Notes: generated by a model not told the origin, from the letters alone. Numbered from the stretch's first letter, positions 1 through 9,683 are shown. The stretch is DNA of 64,000 bases from IMCC2047 sp041395865 (GCA_041395865.1 JAWKZQ010000011.1:1-64000), one strand, 5' to 3'. Translations and numbers: made by a program.

Positions 1-759
1 ACAGCCCACACCGCAGTACGCACAGGTGGTCACAATGCTGTGCTCAGGTTGCCCCATCTCTATCACACTATTTTCAATCAGTGTTGATGTCGGGCAGGCC
101 TGCACACAGGCGCCACAGGACACACAATCGGACTCCATAAAGCTGCCCTTCTGCCCCGCCGAAACGGTGGATTTAAAGCCACGCTCGTCAATGGTTAAGG
201 CAAAGGTGCCCTGCACCTCTTCACAGGCACGCACACAACGCGAGCAAACAATACATTTGCTAGGATCGAAGGTGAAATAGGGGTTACTGGTATCCTTTTC
301 CGCCGCCAGGTGATTGTCGCCCTCGAAGCCGTAACGCACTTCGCGCAGCCCCACCGCACCGGCCATGTCCTGCAATTCGCAGTTGCCGTTGCTGGGGCAG
401 GTTAGACAGTCCAAGGGGTGATCGGAGATATACAGTTCCATCACATTCCGACGCAGCTTGGCAACACCCGGTGTCTGCGTGTGCACTACCATGCCCGCCT
501 CCACGGGCGTGGTACAGGAGGCCGGCATACCGCGGCGGCCTTCAATTTCAACCGCACACAAACGGCAGGAACCGAAGGCATCCAGGTTATCCGTGGCACA
601 CAGTTTAGGGATATTGATGTCGGCCTCAGCCGCTGCACGCAGTACCGAGGTTCCCTCAGGCACCGTGACTTCAACGCCGTCGATTTCGAGGGTCACCAGC
701 GTTTGCGACAACCGTGCCGGGGTGCCGTAATCCTTGTTAGGGTCAAAATATTGCAACAT
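1..759 (-). CDS. fdsA: NAD-dependent formate dehydrogenase alpha subunit, N-terminal part (runs off the left edge)
   Basis: This is the catalytic subunit of a cytoplasmic Mo/W formate dehydrogenase that oxidises formate to CO2 and passes electrons to NAD+ through FdsB/FdsG. The 253 visible codons begin at an ATG preceded by AGGAG. They show a plant-type ferredoxin domain (Cys54, 65, 68, 82), then the His-Cys3 cluster region (DHPLDCLTCPSNGNC). Two ferredoxin clusters follow (CIVCSRCVRAC and CVSCGACVQAC). At the window edge the CAYCGVGC motif opens the molybdopterin domain. The active-site Cys or Sec and most of the protein lie outside. The gene sits 18 bp after fdsB on the same strand. The order G-B-A is that of known fds operons. 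The subunit class is clear. NADP-linked relatives cannot be excluded from this part. Confidence 0.93.
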   Translation of the reverse strand, partial: MLQYFDPNKDYGTPARLSQTLVTLEIDGVEVTVPEGTSVLRAAAEADINIPKLCATDNLDAFGSCRLCAVEIEGRRGMPASCTTPVEAGMVVHTQTPGVAKLRRNVMELYISDHPLDCLTCPSNGNCELQDMAGAVGLREVRYGFEGDNHLAAEKDTSNPYFTFDPSKCIVCSRCVRACEEVQGTFALTIDERGFKSTVSAGQKGSFMESDCVSCGACVQACPTSTLIENSVIEMGQPEHSIVTTCAYCGVGC

Positions 760-777
760 AAGATGCTCCTTCGCTGG

Positions 778-2313
778 CTAGCGGTTAAAGTCTTCGGAAA
801 AATGATTCACTGCACTCATGACCGGGAACGGTGTCATGCCTCCCATGGCACAGAGCGAGCCGTTCACCATGGTTTCGCAAAGATCCTTGAGCAGGATAAG
901 GTTATCCTCCCGGTTTTCACCGTCACGGATCTTGTCGATTACCTCAACACCGCGCGTCGAACCGATTCGACAGGGTGTGCATTTACCGCAGGATTCGGCG
1001 ACACAGAACTCCATGGAAAAACGCGCCTGTTCGGCCATATCAACCTGGTCGTCGAACACGACAATGCCACCATGCCCCAATACCGCATCAACGGCAGCAA
1101 AAGCTTCGTAATCCAGTTCGGTATCCCACTGGCTTTCCGGCAGGTAGGAACCGAGCGGACCGCCCACCTGAATCGCCCGCATCGGACGACCGCTGGCGGT
1201 ACCGCCGGCAAAATTATCAAGCAATTGGCGTAAGGTGGTTCCGAAAGCCAATTCGATCAAACCACCCTGCTGCACATTACCGGCCAACTGGAATGGCAAC
1301 GTACCGCGCGAGCGCCCCATGCCGTAGTCCGCATAGGATTTGGCGCCCTCCGCCATAATGTAAGGTACGGCAGCAAAGGTCAGTACGTTATTAACCACCG
1401 TCGGTTTGCCGAAAAGCCCCTCAATAGCAGGCAACGGCGGCTTGAAGCGCACCATGCCGCGTTTGCCTTCCAGGCTTTCCAGCAGTGAGGTTTCTTCACC
1501 GCAAATGTACGCGGCCGCACCGAGACGCACTTCCAGGTCAAAATCCCGACCGCTGCCCTGAATATCAATGCCCAGGTAACCGGCTTCATAGGCGTTCGCA
1601 ATCGCCTCCTTCAGGATTTGATGGGCCACCGGGTATTCGGAGCGCAGATAGATATAACCCTGCGTGGCGCCAACGGCGAGACCGGCAATCGCCATGCCTT
1701 CCACCAGCATCAGCGGGTCGCCCTCCATCACCATACGGTCGGCAAAGGTGCCGGAATCGCCTTCGTCGGCGTTACAGACGATGTATTTTTGCGGATTATC
1801 GCAATCATGTACGGTCTGCCATTTGATACCGGCCGGGAACGCCGCACCGCCACGCCCGCGCAGCCCGGATTCCTTAACCGCGTCAACGATGGCTTGCCCA
1901 TTGGTCTGCAACGCATTCTGCAAACCGGCAAAGCCGCCGTGCTTCTTATAGTCTTCAACAGATACCGGATCGATAATGCCGACTCGTGCAAAAGTCAGGC
2001 GCTGTTGCTGCTTCAGGTAGGGAATTTCCTCAGGGTCGCCCAGTGACAAGTCATGAGTCTGCTCTGCGCCGAAAAGCCCCGCTTTAACCAGGGACGCAAC
2101 ATCCTTGGACGTAACGGGTCCATAGGCAACACGGCCCTTCTCGGTTTCAACTTCTACCATGGGTTCGAGCCAAAAAAGCCCGCGTGAACCATTTCGAACG
2201 ATTTCTACATCGCCCGAATGATTCAAAGCTGCCAGGGAAAGAGCGGCGGCAACCTGATCGGCCCCCAGGGATAGACTGGTGGTATCGCGCGGGACATAAA
2301 CTTTGGTAGTCAT
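778..2313 (-). CDS. fdsB: Formate dehydrogenase beta subunit (NuoF-like NADH-binding flavoprotein)
   Basis: This diaphorase subunit carries FMN and the NAD-binding site and transfers electrons from the alpha subunit to NAD+. The 511-residue protein has an N-terminal region of about 100 residues before the NuoF-like core, as in Fds/Hox-type beta subunits. The glycine-rich FMN/NADH loop GRGGAAFPAG is near residues 152-161. A second motif, GAAAYICGEETSLLES, is also visible. The [4Fe-4S] site ESCGKCTPCRIGS lies near residue 440. Its ATG shares one base with the fdsG stop codon (TAATG), so translation is probably coupled. Complex I NuoF is the alternative, but the partner genes point to Fds. Confidence 0.95.
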   Translation of the reverse strand: MTTKVYVPRDTTSLSLGADQVAAALSLAALNHSGDVEIVRNGSRGLFWLEPMVEVETEKGRVAYGPVTSKDVASLVKAGLFGAEQTHDLSLGDPEEIPYLKQQQRLTFARVGIIDPVSVEDYKKHGGFAGLQNALQTNGQAIVDAVKESGLRGRGGAAFPAGIKWQTVHDCDNPQKYIVCNADEGDSGTFADRMVMEGDPLMLVEGMAIAGLAVGATQGYIYLRSEYPVAHQILKEAIANAYEAGYLGIDIQGSGRDFDLEVRLGAAAYICGEETSLLESLEGKRGMVRFKPPLPAIEGLFGKPTVVNNVLTFAAVPYIMAEGAKSYADYGMGRSRGTLPFQLAGNVQQGGLIELAFGTTLRQLLDNFAGGTASGRPMRAIQVGGPLGSYLPESQWDTELDYEAFAAVDAVLGHGGIVVFDDQVDMAEQARFSMEFCVAESCGKCTPCRIGSTRGVEVIDKIRDGENREDNLILLKDLCETMVNGSLCAMGGMTPFPVMSAVNHFSEDFNR

Positions 2314-2813
2314 TACTTCACCTCCACAGTGATTGCCGAGGCATCATCAATAATTTGATCGAATCTTGCGGCGTCTACTCGGCCGACAATGTCATTGTCA
2401 ATTCGCACCGAAGGGCCGCATGCACAGTTACCCAGGCAGTAAACAGGTTCAAGGCTGAACTCTCGATCAGCGGTCATACCGTGATAATCGATCGCCAGCT
2501 TCTCCTTGGCATAACGCTCCAAATCACGTGCTCCCCGTGCCTGACAGGCTTCTGCCCGGCAAATTTCGATGCGCTTACGCGCCGGGGGCGTTTGACGAAA
2601 ATGGTGATAAAAGCTGATCACGCCATGCACTTCCGCACGGGTTTGGCTCAGTGCCTCAGCGATCATTGGAACAGCATCCTTGGGGATATAACCCTGCGAG
2701 TCCTGTATGGCATGCAAGATAGGCAGCAGTGCACCCGGCATGCTTTTCATTGATCCGATAATTTCTTCTACCCTTCGGGTATCCCATTGAGCTTGATCAC
2801 CCATGCGTGTCAC
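2313..2813 (-). CDS. fdsG: Formate dehydrogenase gamma subunit (NuoE-like [2Fe-2S] protein)
   Basis: This small thioredoxin-fold subunit carries a [2Fe-2S] cluster that relays electrons to or from FdsB. The 166-residue length fits the family. The four ligands are visible as Cys85-x4-Cys90 and Cys126-x3-Cys130. It is the first gene of the operon and ends in a TAATG overlap with fdsB. The start is preceded by AAAGGAAGG about 9 bases upstream. The long A/T-rich stretch before it holds two palindromes described separately. Confidence 0.94.
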   Translation of the reverse strand: MTRMGDQAQWDTRRVEEIIGSMKSMPGALLPILHAIQDSQGYIPKDAVPMIAEALSQTRAEVHGVISFYHHFRQTPPARKRIEICRAEACQARGARDLERYAKEKLAIDYHGMTADREFSLEPVYCLGNCACGPSVRIDNDIVGRVDAARFDQIIDDASAITVEVK

Positions 2814-2827
2814 CTTCCTTTAACGAC

Positions 2828-2853
2828 TATATATGCATAAAAATACATATATA
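2828..2853. promoter_or_regulatory. Palindrome 1 upstream of fdsG (candidate operator)
   Basis: The perfect 8-bp arms TATATATG and CATATATA are separated by 10 bp. The site lies 15 bp upstream of the fdsG start. A second palindrome with the same ATATG-N10-CATAT core lies 98 bp away, centre to centre. It could bind a dimeric regulator such as a LysR-type, ModE-like or formate-responsive protein. The regulator is not identified. Confidence 0.5.
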
Positions 2854-2924
2854 ATCTTGGTTTATGCTTTTTAACGCCTGATAAAAAGGCGATTTCGCGG
2901 CATTCTATAAGGAAATTTTACATA

Positions 2925-2952
2925 TTAAATATGTATTTTTTTGCATATTTAA
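2925..2952. promoter_or_regulatory. Palindrome 2 upstream of fdsG (candidate operator)
   Basis: The perfect 9-bp arms TTAAATATG and CATATTTAA are separated by 10 bp. The core and spacing match palindrome 1. It lies between fdsG and the divergent gene at 3039, so it could serve either one. It fits a known class of paired operators but not any motif I can name. Confidence 0.5.
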
Positions 2953-3038
2953 GGTATTCAAAGCCAAAATTTGCCTTCCAGGCACACATTGCTATTTAAT
3001 GTTAGGCATAAGCGAAACATGGATAGACCGGATTACCT

Positions 3039-3515
3039 GTGACCAGCGAGTATGAAAAGGGCGTCGTGGAACTGTCGATTTTCAGGCAATTTGCAAAAAA
3101 AGCCGGCCTTAAAATAATCGACGGCAGCCCAAGAAAGTCGGATCCCAACGAGGGAAAACCGGATATCTTTTGCCTACTCGAAGAGGGGCCGACCTATTTT
3201 GAGCTGACCGAGGCCTGTGCGCCTGAGTTTGTCGCAGCGGTATCCAACGGCGTCAACAGGCACGACACACCCTCTGCATGGCATACCGATGTCTCCGAAG
3301 AAACCGTGCAAAAGAAGCTGGAAAAAAACTACCAGGTCTCCGAACCTGTCGAATTACTGATCTATACCGCAGGCCGCACGGCCTTACCCGACCGGGAAAT
3401 TATCAACAAGGTACGGGAGGTGTTGAGTGATGGCCCCGGCCCCTTCAGCCGCATATGGCTTTTTGGGGAAGACATCACCCAATTATTCCCCCTCGAACAG
3501 GGCCTGCCGGAGTAA
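3039..3515 (+). CDS. Conserved-looking hypothetical protein, possible PD-(D/E)XK-like fold
   Basis: This 158-residue soluble protein has no signal peptide or membrane helix. I do not recognise the family. The segment KPDIFCLLEEGPTYFELTEA resembles the PD...ExK core of restriction-nuclease-like folds, but the expected lysine is replaced by threonine, so activity is doubtful. The start is GTG with a weak ribosome site. The short frame MDRPDYL ends on the same bases (GTGA overlap) and might couple initiation. It is divergent from fdsG and followed by a secreted DUF4019 protein. Confidence 0.6.
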   Translation: MTSEYEKGVVELSIFRQFAKKAGLKIIDGSPRKSDPNEGKPDIFCLLEEGPTYFELTEACAPEFVAAVSNGVNRHDTPSAWHTDVSEETVQKKLEKNYQVSEPVELLIYTAGRTALPDREIINKVREVLSDGPGPFSRIWLFGEDITQLFPLEQGLPE

Positions 3516-3617
3516 AAACGGTCGGATAAACAAAAACCGAAATGGTAAGCGGGCAAACACGCCTCTTAATCCGGATAAAACAACTGCTTGCCTGAAAATA
3601 AACAAGTACGGGATGCC

Positions 3618-4025
3618 ATGAAAAAAATACACATTATGATGCTGGTTGCCTGCCTTATCTCCCCTCTGGGTTGGGCTGACGACAAGCAGCAGGCAGCAGA
3701 GAAAGCCGCTGCGCAGTGGTTATCCCTCTTAGACCAAAAAGAATACGCACAAACCTGGCAGGACGCTTCAGTCATCATTCGTCAACAGGTTAAGGTCAAC
3801 GACTGGGTTCAATCCTTCTCCCAGCTACACCAGCAGTTTGGGCGTATGCAATCACGCCGCCTGCAAAGCGCCCACTACACCAGCGATCTTCCTGACGCGC
3901 CTGCGGGCGAGTATGTCGTGCTTCAATACCACACCGTTTACGAAAAGAAAGGGCCGGCCATCGAAACGGTCACGCCCACTTTCGAAAAGGGCCAATGGCG
4001 AGTGAGCGGCTACTACATCAAGTAG
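3618..4025 (+). CDS. Secreted DUF4019-type protein
   Basis: This 135-residue protein has an N-terminal signal peptide (MKKIHIMMLVACLISPLGWA). A single small alpha+beta domain of the DUF4019 type follows: AAEKAAAQWLSLLDQKEYAQTW at the front and TVTPTFEKGQWRVSGYYIK at the end. The ATG at 3618 was preferred to an in-frame ATG at 3588, because only the later start puts the signal peptide at the N-terminus. The function of the family is unknown and the protein is presumably periplasmic. It lies 103 bp after the previous gene. Confidence 0.75.
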   Translation: MKKIHIMMLVACLISPLGWADDKQQAAEKAAAQWLSLLDQKEYAQTWQDASVIIRQQVKVNDWVQSFSQLHQQFGRMQSRRLQSAHYTSDLPDAPAGEYVVLQYHTVYEKKGPAIETVTPTFEKGQWRVSGYYIK

Positions 4026-4035
4026 CCCCCTTTAT

Positions 4036-4059
4036 TATGTCGAACGGCAAAATGACATA
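4036..4059. promoter_or_regulatory. Inverted repeat upstream of chrA
   Basis: The arms TATGTC and GACATA are 12 bp apart and lie 33 bp before the proposed chrA start. The site could be an operator, but the arms are short and no regulator gene adjoins it. Confidence 0.25.
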
Positions 4060-4092
4060 CGGCTCTGTTATCATCGCTGCCGACATTCCTAT

Positions 4093-5490
4093 TTGCAGGC
4101 AAACATTCTGAAACACTCAATTTCCAACCCCCAGGCCAACCACAACGCCCAGAGGAACACCGATTCAAAGGGCGTTGAACCAATTCCCTTTCGCACAGCA
4201 CTACTGTACTGGCTGAAACTGGGCTTCATCAGCTTTGGCGGCCCGGCCGGGCAAATCAGCATGATGCATCAGGAACTGGTGGAGAAACGCCGTTGGATAT
4301 CCGAGCACCGCTTTCTTCATGCGCTCAACTATACGATGGTGTTACCCGGCCCCGAAGCACAACAGCTGGCCACCTACATGGGCTGGCTGATGCACGGCGT
4401 CAAGGGCGGAATAGCTGCTGGCATCCTGTTCGTATTACCCTCCCTTTTCCTGCTGATTGCACTGACCTGGATTTACCTGGTCTACGGCGATGTGCCGGTC
4501 GTAGCAGGAATCCTGTATGGGATTAAACCTGCCGTAACCGCCATTGTTGTCTTTGCGGCCTATCGAATCGGCTCCCGGGCATTGAAAAACAATCTCCTGC
4601 GCGCCCTCGCTGTCATCGCCTTTATCGCGATCTTTATCTTCGATATTCCCTTCCCGGCCATTGTGGTGATCGCAGGCACGATCGGCCTGCTTGGCTCAAA
4701 AGTGGCACCGGATAAATTCAGAATCGGTGGCGCTGTAAGCGCCAAACAGGATTCCTATGGCCCGGCCGTCATTGACGACGATACCCCTGTTCCGCCCCAT
4801 GCCCGTTTCAAATTAAGCCGCTTTATTGGTTTTGCCTGCGTCGGTTTGGCAATGTGGTTAGCCGGCATGTCGTTGCTGATCCTGGTCTACGGTTGGGAGG
4901 GCACCCTGACCCAAATCGGCTGGTTTTTCACCAAAGCCGCACTGGTAACCTTTGGCGGCGCCTATGCCGTGCTGCCCTATGTGTACCAGGGCGGTGTCGA
5001 TCAATTCGGCTGGCTCACCGGCCCACAAATGATCGACGGACTGGCGCTGGGGGAAACCACGCCCGGCCCCTTAATCATGATCGTTGCCTTCGTCGGTTTT
5101 GTCGGTGGCTGGACCAAGGAAATTTTCGGCCCCGAAATGCTGCCGCTGGCCGGTGCGGCCGGCGCAACCGTCGCAACACTTTTCACGTTCCTGCCCTCTT
5201 TCCTGTTTATCCTGCTGGGCGGACCGTCCGTCGAAGCCACCCGCCACGATGCCAAGTTCACCGCCCCTTTAACGGGCATCACCGCCGCCGTAGTAGGCGT
5301 GGTCATTAACCTGGCCGTATTCTTTGCCTATCACGTGTTATGGCCACAGGGCTTCGAAGGGCACTTTGAATGGGTTTCCGCCCTGATTGGCGCAGCAGCC
5401 TTTTTCGCCCTCTTCAGGCTTAAGATGGGTGTGGTCAGCGTCATCGGGTTATGCGCCATCGTTGGTTTAGCTTACTCGCTGGCAATCTGA
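4093..5490 (+). CDS. chrA: Chromate transporter ChrA, two-domain form
   Basis: This inner-membrane protein of the CHR superfamily exports chromate in characterised members. The 465 residues contain two homologous CHR halves. The first has GFISFGGPAGQISMMH and PGPEAQQ near residues 45-95. The second has VTFGGAYAVLPYVYQGG and GLALGETTPGPLIM near residues 275-325. About ten hydrophobic segments are present. No in-frame ATG precedes the first domain. TTG at 4093 is the earliest usable start, but CTG at 4108 is also possible. The gene converges on the broken RND pump. Transport of chromate itself is inferred from the family. Confidence 0.88.
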   Translation: MQANILKHSISNPQANHNAQRNTDSKGVEPIPFRTALLYWLKLGFISFGGPAGQISMMHQELVEKRRWISEHRFLHALNYTMVLPGPEAQQLATYMGWLMHGVKGGIAAGILFVLPSLFLLIALTWIYLVYGDVPVVAGILYGIKPAVTAIVVFAAYRIGSRALKNNLLRALAVIAFIAIFIFDIPFPAIVVIAGTIGLLGSKVAPDKFRIGGAVSAKQDSYGPAVIDDDTPVPPHARFKLSRFIGFACVGLAMWLAGMSLLILVYGWEGTLTQIGWFFTKAALVTFGGAYAVLPYVYQGGVDQFGWLTGPQMIDGLALGETTPGPLIMIVAFVGFVGGWTKEIFGPEMLPLAGAAGATVATLFTFLPSFLFILLGGPSVEATRHDAKFTAPLTGITAAVVGVVINLAVFFAYHVLWPQGFEGHFEWVSALIGAAAFFALFRLKMGVVSVIGLCAIVGLAYSLAI

Positions 5491-5496
5491 ATCGGT

Positions 5497-8400
5497 TTAT
5501 TCGGTATTTTTAACCGGACTGAAACTCACCCGAAAGAACAGCGCATAGAGCACCGGCACCACCAGGAGGGTTGCGAACAACAAACCGAAGATGATTGAAA
5601 TAGCCATGGTTTGAACATTGCTGTCCCTCCCCACCAGAGCGGCATCATACCCAGCACCGTAGTGGCGGTTGTCAGCATAATCGGCCGTAAGCGCTGCTGG
5701 CAGGCATCTACAATCGCCCGCTGTTCGGGCTTGCCCAGCTCCTCAATCTCGATTTTGATGCGATCAATCAGCACAATCGCATTATTAATAATAATCCCGG
5801 CCAAGGAGATGATTCCCAAAATAGTGAAGAAACCGAAGGACGAATTGGCAATCAACAGCCCCAGGGTGACGCCAATCAGCCCCAGCGGAATCGTTGCCAG
5901 AATAATGATTGGCCGACGGATCGAGTTAAACTGAATCACCAGCAACATTAAAATCGTCATAAAGGCCAACGGCAGCTTCGCGGCAATGGAGGCATTGGCA
6001 TCCTCGGAGGACTCAGACTCACCACCGATTTCATATCGGTAGCCCGCCGGCCAGGCCGGCCGGGCCTCCTCCAGCCAGGGAATCAGTCCCTCGTTCACTT
6101 CCGCCGCCGTCACCCCGTCCTGGAGTTGCACGTTAAGCGTTAATGTCCGTTCACGATCCCGACGCTCAATCATGCCGGGCCCAAAGTCCAGCCGCACATC
6201 AGCCACCTGTTTAAGGGGCACCGAAACACCGCTGGACTGCGAATAAACGCTCATTCCGTCAAGCTTGCCGACATCTTCACGATCAGCTGCACAGTCCGCA
6301 GTTTCACCGGAATCAGCTTATCTTCCTCCCGGTATTGAGTCAGTTCAATACCGGCCAGGCTGGTACGCAGCGAGTAGGCTACATCCTCACTGGTTACCCC
6401 CGCACGACGCGCCCTTTCCTGATTCACCTCAACCAGTAGCTTCTTGGTTTGCAGGCCCCAGCTGTTTTTTACCGATGTAACGCCAGTCGTTTGGTAAAGG
6501 TGCGACGTCACCTGGTCGGCAATACGGTAAAGGGAATTGAAATCGCGCCCCGACAAGCGCACCTGAATCGGGTAACCGACCGGCGGCCCGTTTTCCAGGC
6601 GGGCGAGCTGCACAGCCAAGTCCGGGAATTCCGTCACCACAAAGTTCTCCAGAGCCGAAATCACCTCTTCAACCTTACCGCCATCAAAGGTATTGGCTAC
6701 CAAAAAGGAGTTCGCCGGATTAGGGTTGGGTGGATCAAGCGTCAGCGTAAAACGCGGCCCACCATCGCCGATAAACACCATCCAGTTAGCCATAACCGGA
6801 TCGCCCTGCCCAGGCCGGTAATAATTCCGGTTAATAAAATCATCAACGGCGGCAATAACCTCTTCGCTCCGCTCAATGGAGGTTCCCAGCGGCAACTCCA
6901 GCTTGCCGGTGAAAACCGGGTCCTGGGACGGTGCAATAAAAATCTTCGGGACCAGCCCCATTCCTTGAATGGAAAGCACAAAAACGCCCATGACCACCAT
7001 TAAAAAGAGCCCTCGGTGCCGCAAGGCCATCATCAATAGAAGCGTTTGTATAAACCGTACCAGCGGCCCTCGAACACCTCTTCGCCCGCAGACGCTTTCT
7101 CCTTAACTTTCAAGGCTCGGGTGGTCATCAGCGGGATAAAGGTCATCGCCAGCAGCCAGGAGGTCAGCAACGCAATACTGACCACATAGAAGATGTCGGC
7201 GGTATACTCGCCCACCGCCGATTCGGCCATGCCAATAGGCATAAAGGCCGCGGCGGTAGTCAGGGAGGAGACCAGCAAGGGCGCCTTCAATTCCACCCCC
7301 GTTTCAATGGCCGCCTGGATAGCCGGCATGCCGCCTTCGCGCTTCAGGAGAACCGATTCGACCATCACGATGGCGTTATCCACCAACAGGCCCAACGCGA
7401 TAATCAAGGCCGCCAATGAAATCTGGTTGACGGTGATCCCGAACAGCTGCATCACAAAAAAAGTGATGATCATGGTTGTGGGAATCAGGGTTGCCACCAC
7501 GGTACCGGTCCGAAGCCCGAGAAAGACAACCATCACCAACACAACAATCACGATAGCCTGCAGCAGGCTAGAGGTAAAATTATCAATATTCTGCTGAACC
7601 AGCTCGGCCTGGAACCAGATTTGCTCCATCGAAATTCCCCAGGGATACCGGGCTTCAATTTCAGGGATCAACTGTTCCAGCCGCTTACCTAATTTGAGGA
7701 TATCGCCACCGTCGCGCATGGAAATAGCCAGGGCCAGCGTAGGCATGCCGTTAACACGGGCAACGCTGCTCGGCGGATCCACGTAATCGCGGTACACATT
7801 GGCAATGTCCCCCAGATACACCAAACCGCCGGATGGCAGCTCCAGCACCGTACGGCGCAGCTCCTCAACCGACTCAAAATTGCCGGTGGGTTCCAGGGTA
7901 ATCCGTTCCCTGCCGTTAACGATATTGCCGCCGGAGGAAAGGATGTTCACGCTGCGCAGCACAGCCCCCAATTGCTGGGGGGAAAGCCCCAGTTCGGTGA
8001 GGCGGGCATTATTGTATTCCACAAAAACCACCTCTTCCTGGGTGCCGTGGATACTGACCTTGGCGATATCCGGCTCCTTGAGCAAATCATCGCGTATTTC
8101 GTCCGCCACATCCTCCAGTTCGGCATAGCTATAGCCTTCGCCCGCCAGGGTATAAACACTGCCAAACACATCGCCAAATTCGTCGTTTATGAAGGGACCG
8201 GAAATTCCCTCGGGCAAATCAGGTACGACGTCCTCCACCTTGCGACGCAGGTCGTCAAAGATCGGTCGCATCTCGGTGTAACTTTCCTTGAAGTTGACCT
8301 TGATAATCGAAATGCCGGTGCGCGACTCGCTTTCAATAAAATCCACCTCGGGCATTTCCTGGGCTTTCTTTTCAATTTTATCGGTTACCAGCAGCTCCAT

Positions 8401-8574
8401 ACGTTCCGGGGCCGCGCCCGGCAACTGCGTGGTAATAGCCACCGTGCGAACCGTAAACCCCGGATCCTGTGCCTTGGGCAGGCTTTTGTAGGCCATCAGC
8501 CCTGCCGTAAACAGCAATGCCACCAACACAATCGTGATACGGTTTTTTTCAATGGCAAAGCGCGTGATATTCAT
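5497..8574 (-). pseudogene. RND efflux pump inner-membrane subunit, broken by three single-base frameshifts
   Basis: The gene encodes an RND proton-driven exporter. Three consecutive frames together give one complete protein of about 1026 residues. Frame 1 ends at 7033 just after GRWYGLYKRFY. Frame 2 resumes at MMALRHRGLFL and runs to about 6290. Frame 3 resumes at AADREDVGKLDGM and runs to about 5608. A last switch gives MAISIIFGLLFATLLVVPVLYALFF and a stop at 5497. Each junction needs the same -1 correction, meaning one base missing, and no domain is lost. The first frame starts with an ATGA overlap on the adaptor gene. It is either a recent pseudogene or a locus with local sequence errors. 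As written, no functional pump can be made. Confidence 0.85.
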
Positions 8575-9680
8575 GGCAGCAACACCCGCTGCCCATTCCT
8601 GATGACTGAAACGCCTGCCGTCACAACGCGGTCTCCGGGGCTGACACCGCTCAGGACCTCCATGCCCTCATCGGTTAATTCGCCCAGTTGCACGCTTTGC
8701 CGCCTGATCGTCGCTTCACCGGTTGACTGCTCGGGTACGGCAACAAACACGAAGGCGCCATCTGGATCCTTAATCACCGCTGCAAGCGGAACCCGGTAAT
8801 GCTTCTCGTCCGCCTCAATGGCAAAACTGAAGGTTACCTCGGCGGCCAAGCCCGAACGCAGTTCGGCATCATGCTTATCCAGCCTGATTGAAACAGGAAA
8901 CGTGGTTGCCGCTTCGCTGGCAGAAACGCCAATTTCAATCACCCGCCCGGAAAAACTATTTCCTGACAGTGCATCGAAATGAACAACTACCGGCATGCCC
9001 TGGCGAATATCGGCGATCATTCCCTCCGGCATATCGATCACCACTTCCTGCTCATCGCCACAATTCACCTTCGCAATATGGGTACCGGCATTGACGTTTT
9101 CATTCTCCTCAACCATGACTTCAGCAATCGAACAATCCTGCTCGACACGCAGCCGCGTATAAGAGAGATCCAGCTGGGCCAGCTGCAGGGATTTCTCCCC
9201 GGCCCGCACCTGGGCCTCTGCCGATTCTGCGGACGCCCGGGCGCTGTCCAGGTCATTACGCGAGGCGTTACTGTTTTCGTAAAGCTCCTTGATACGGTCA
9301 TAGTTAGCCTGGGCGTTACGGGCACTGGCCTCGGACTGCAGCAACGCGGCCTGTGCCTGCTGGACCCGCAACTCGTACTGGGATGGGTCAAGTGCAGCCA
9401 CCAGCGCCCCTTTGGCCAGGGTGTTGCCCACCTGGACCGGAATATTCACTACCGTACCCGGCACCTTGAAACTAAGCCGGGACTCAAGCGCCGATTTACT
9501 GGTTCCTGTGAAGGTTCGAGTCCGCACCTTAACCGGCTGCTCAATAACCAGGTAACGAACGGGTCTCAGATGGGCATCTTCAGTTTCAAGCGGCTGGTCG
9601 CAGCCCCCCAATAGAAAAGCAGCAGCAACCAGCACTAGCGGGGCACAACCGTAAAAAGGTCGGGGCAGGAAAGTTTTCAT
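8571..9680 (-). CDS. RND efflux periplasmic adaptor subunit (membrane fusion lipoprotein)
   Basis: This adaptor links the inner-membrane RND pump to the outer-membrane channel. The 369-residue protein has a lipoprotein signal with lipobox LGGC near residue 27. A barrel-sandwich hybrid/lipoyl half follows (VPVQVGNTLAKGALVAALDPSQYELRVQ), then an alpha-helical hairpin rich in Gln/Ala, the second lipoyl half and a beta-barrel domain. The ATG at 9680 was chosen over the adjacent TTG. It begins immediately after the TolC-fusion gene and overlaps the pump gene by ATGA, so the three form one operon. Its own frame is intact although the pump gene is not. Confidence 0.9.
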   Translation of the reverse strand: MKTFLPRPFYGCAPLVLVAAAFLLGGCDQPLETEDAHLRPVRYLVIEQPVKVRTRTFTGTSKSALESRLSFKVPGTVVNIPVQVGNTLAKGALVAALDPSQYELRVQQAQAALLQSEASARNAQANYDRIKELYENSNASRNDLDSARASAESAEAQVRAGEKSLQLAQLDLSYTRLRVEQDCSIAEVMVEENENVNAGTHIAKVNCGDEQEVVIDMPEGMIADIRQGMPVVVHFDALSGNSFSGRVIEIGVSASEAATTFPVSIRLDKHDAELRSGLAAEVTFSFAIEADEKHYRVPLAAVIKDPDGAFVFVAVPEQSTGEATIRRQSVQLGELTDEGMEVLSGVSPGDRVVTAGVSVIRNGQRVLLP

Positions 9681-9683
9681 CAA

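Noticed and set aside
418..1233. Long plus-strand open frame of 271 codons
   Set aside because: It lies antisense to fdsB and fdsA, which have clear Fe-S and nucleotide motifs. The frame has no recognisable domain.
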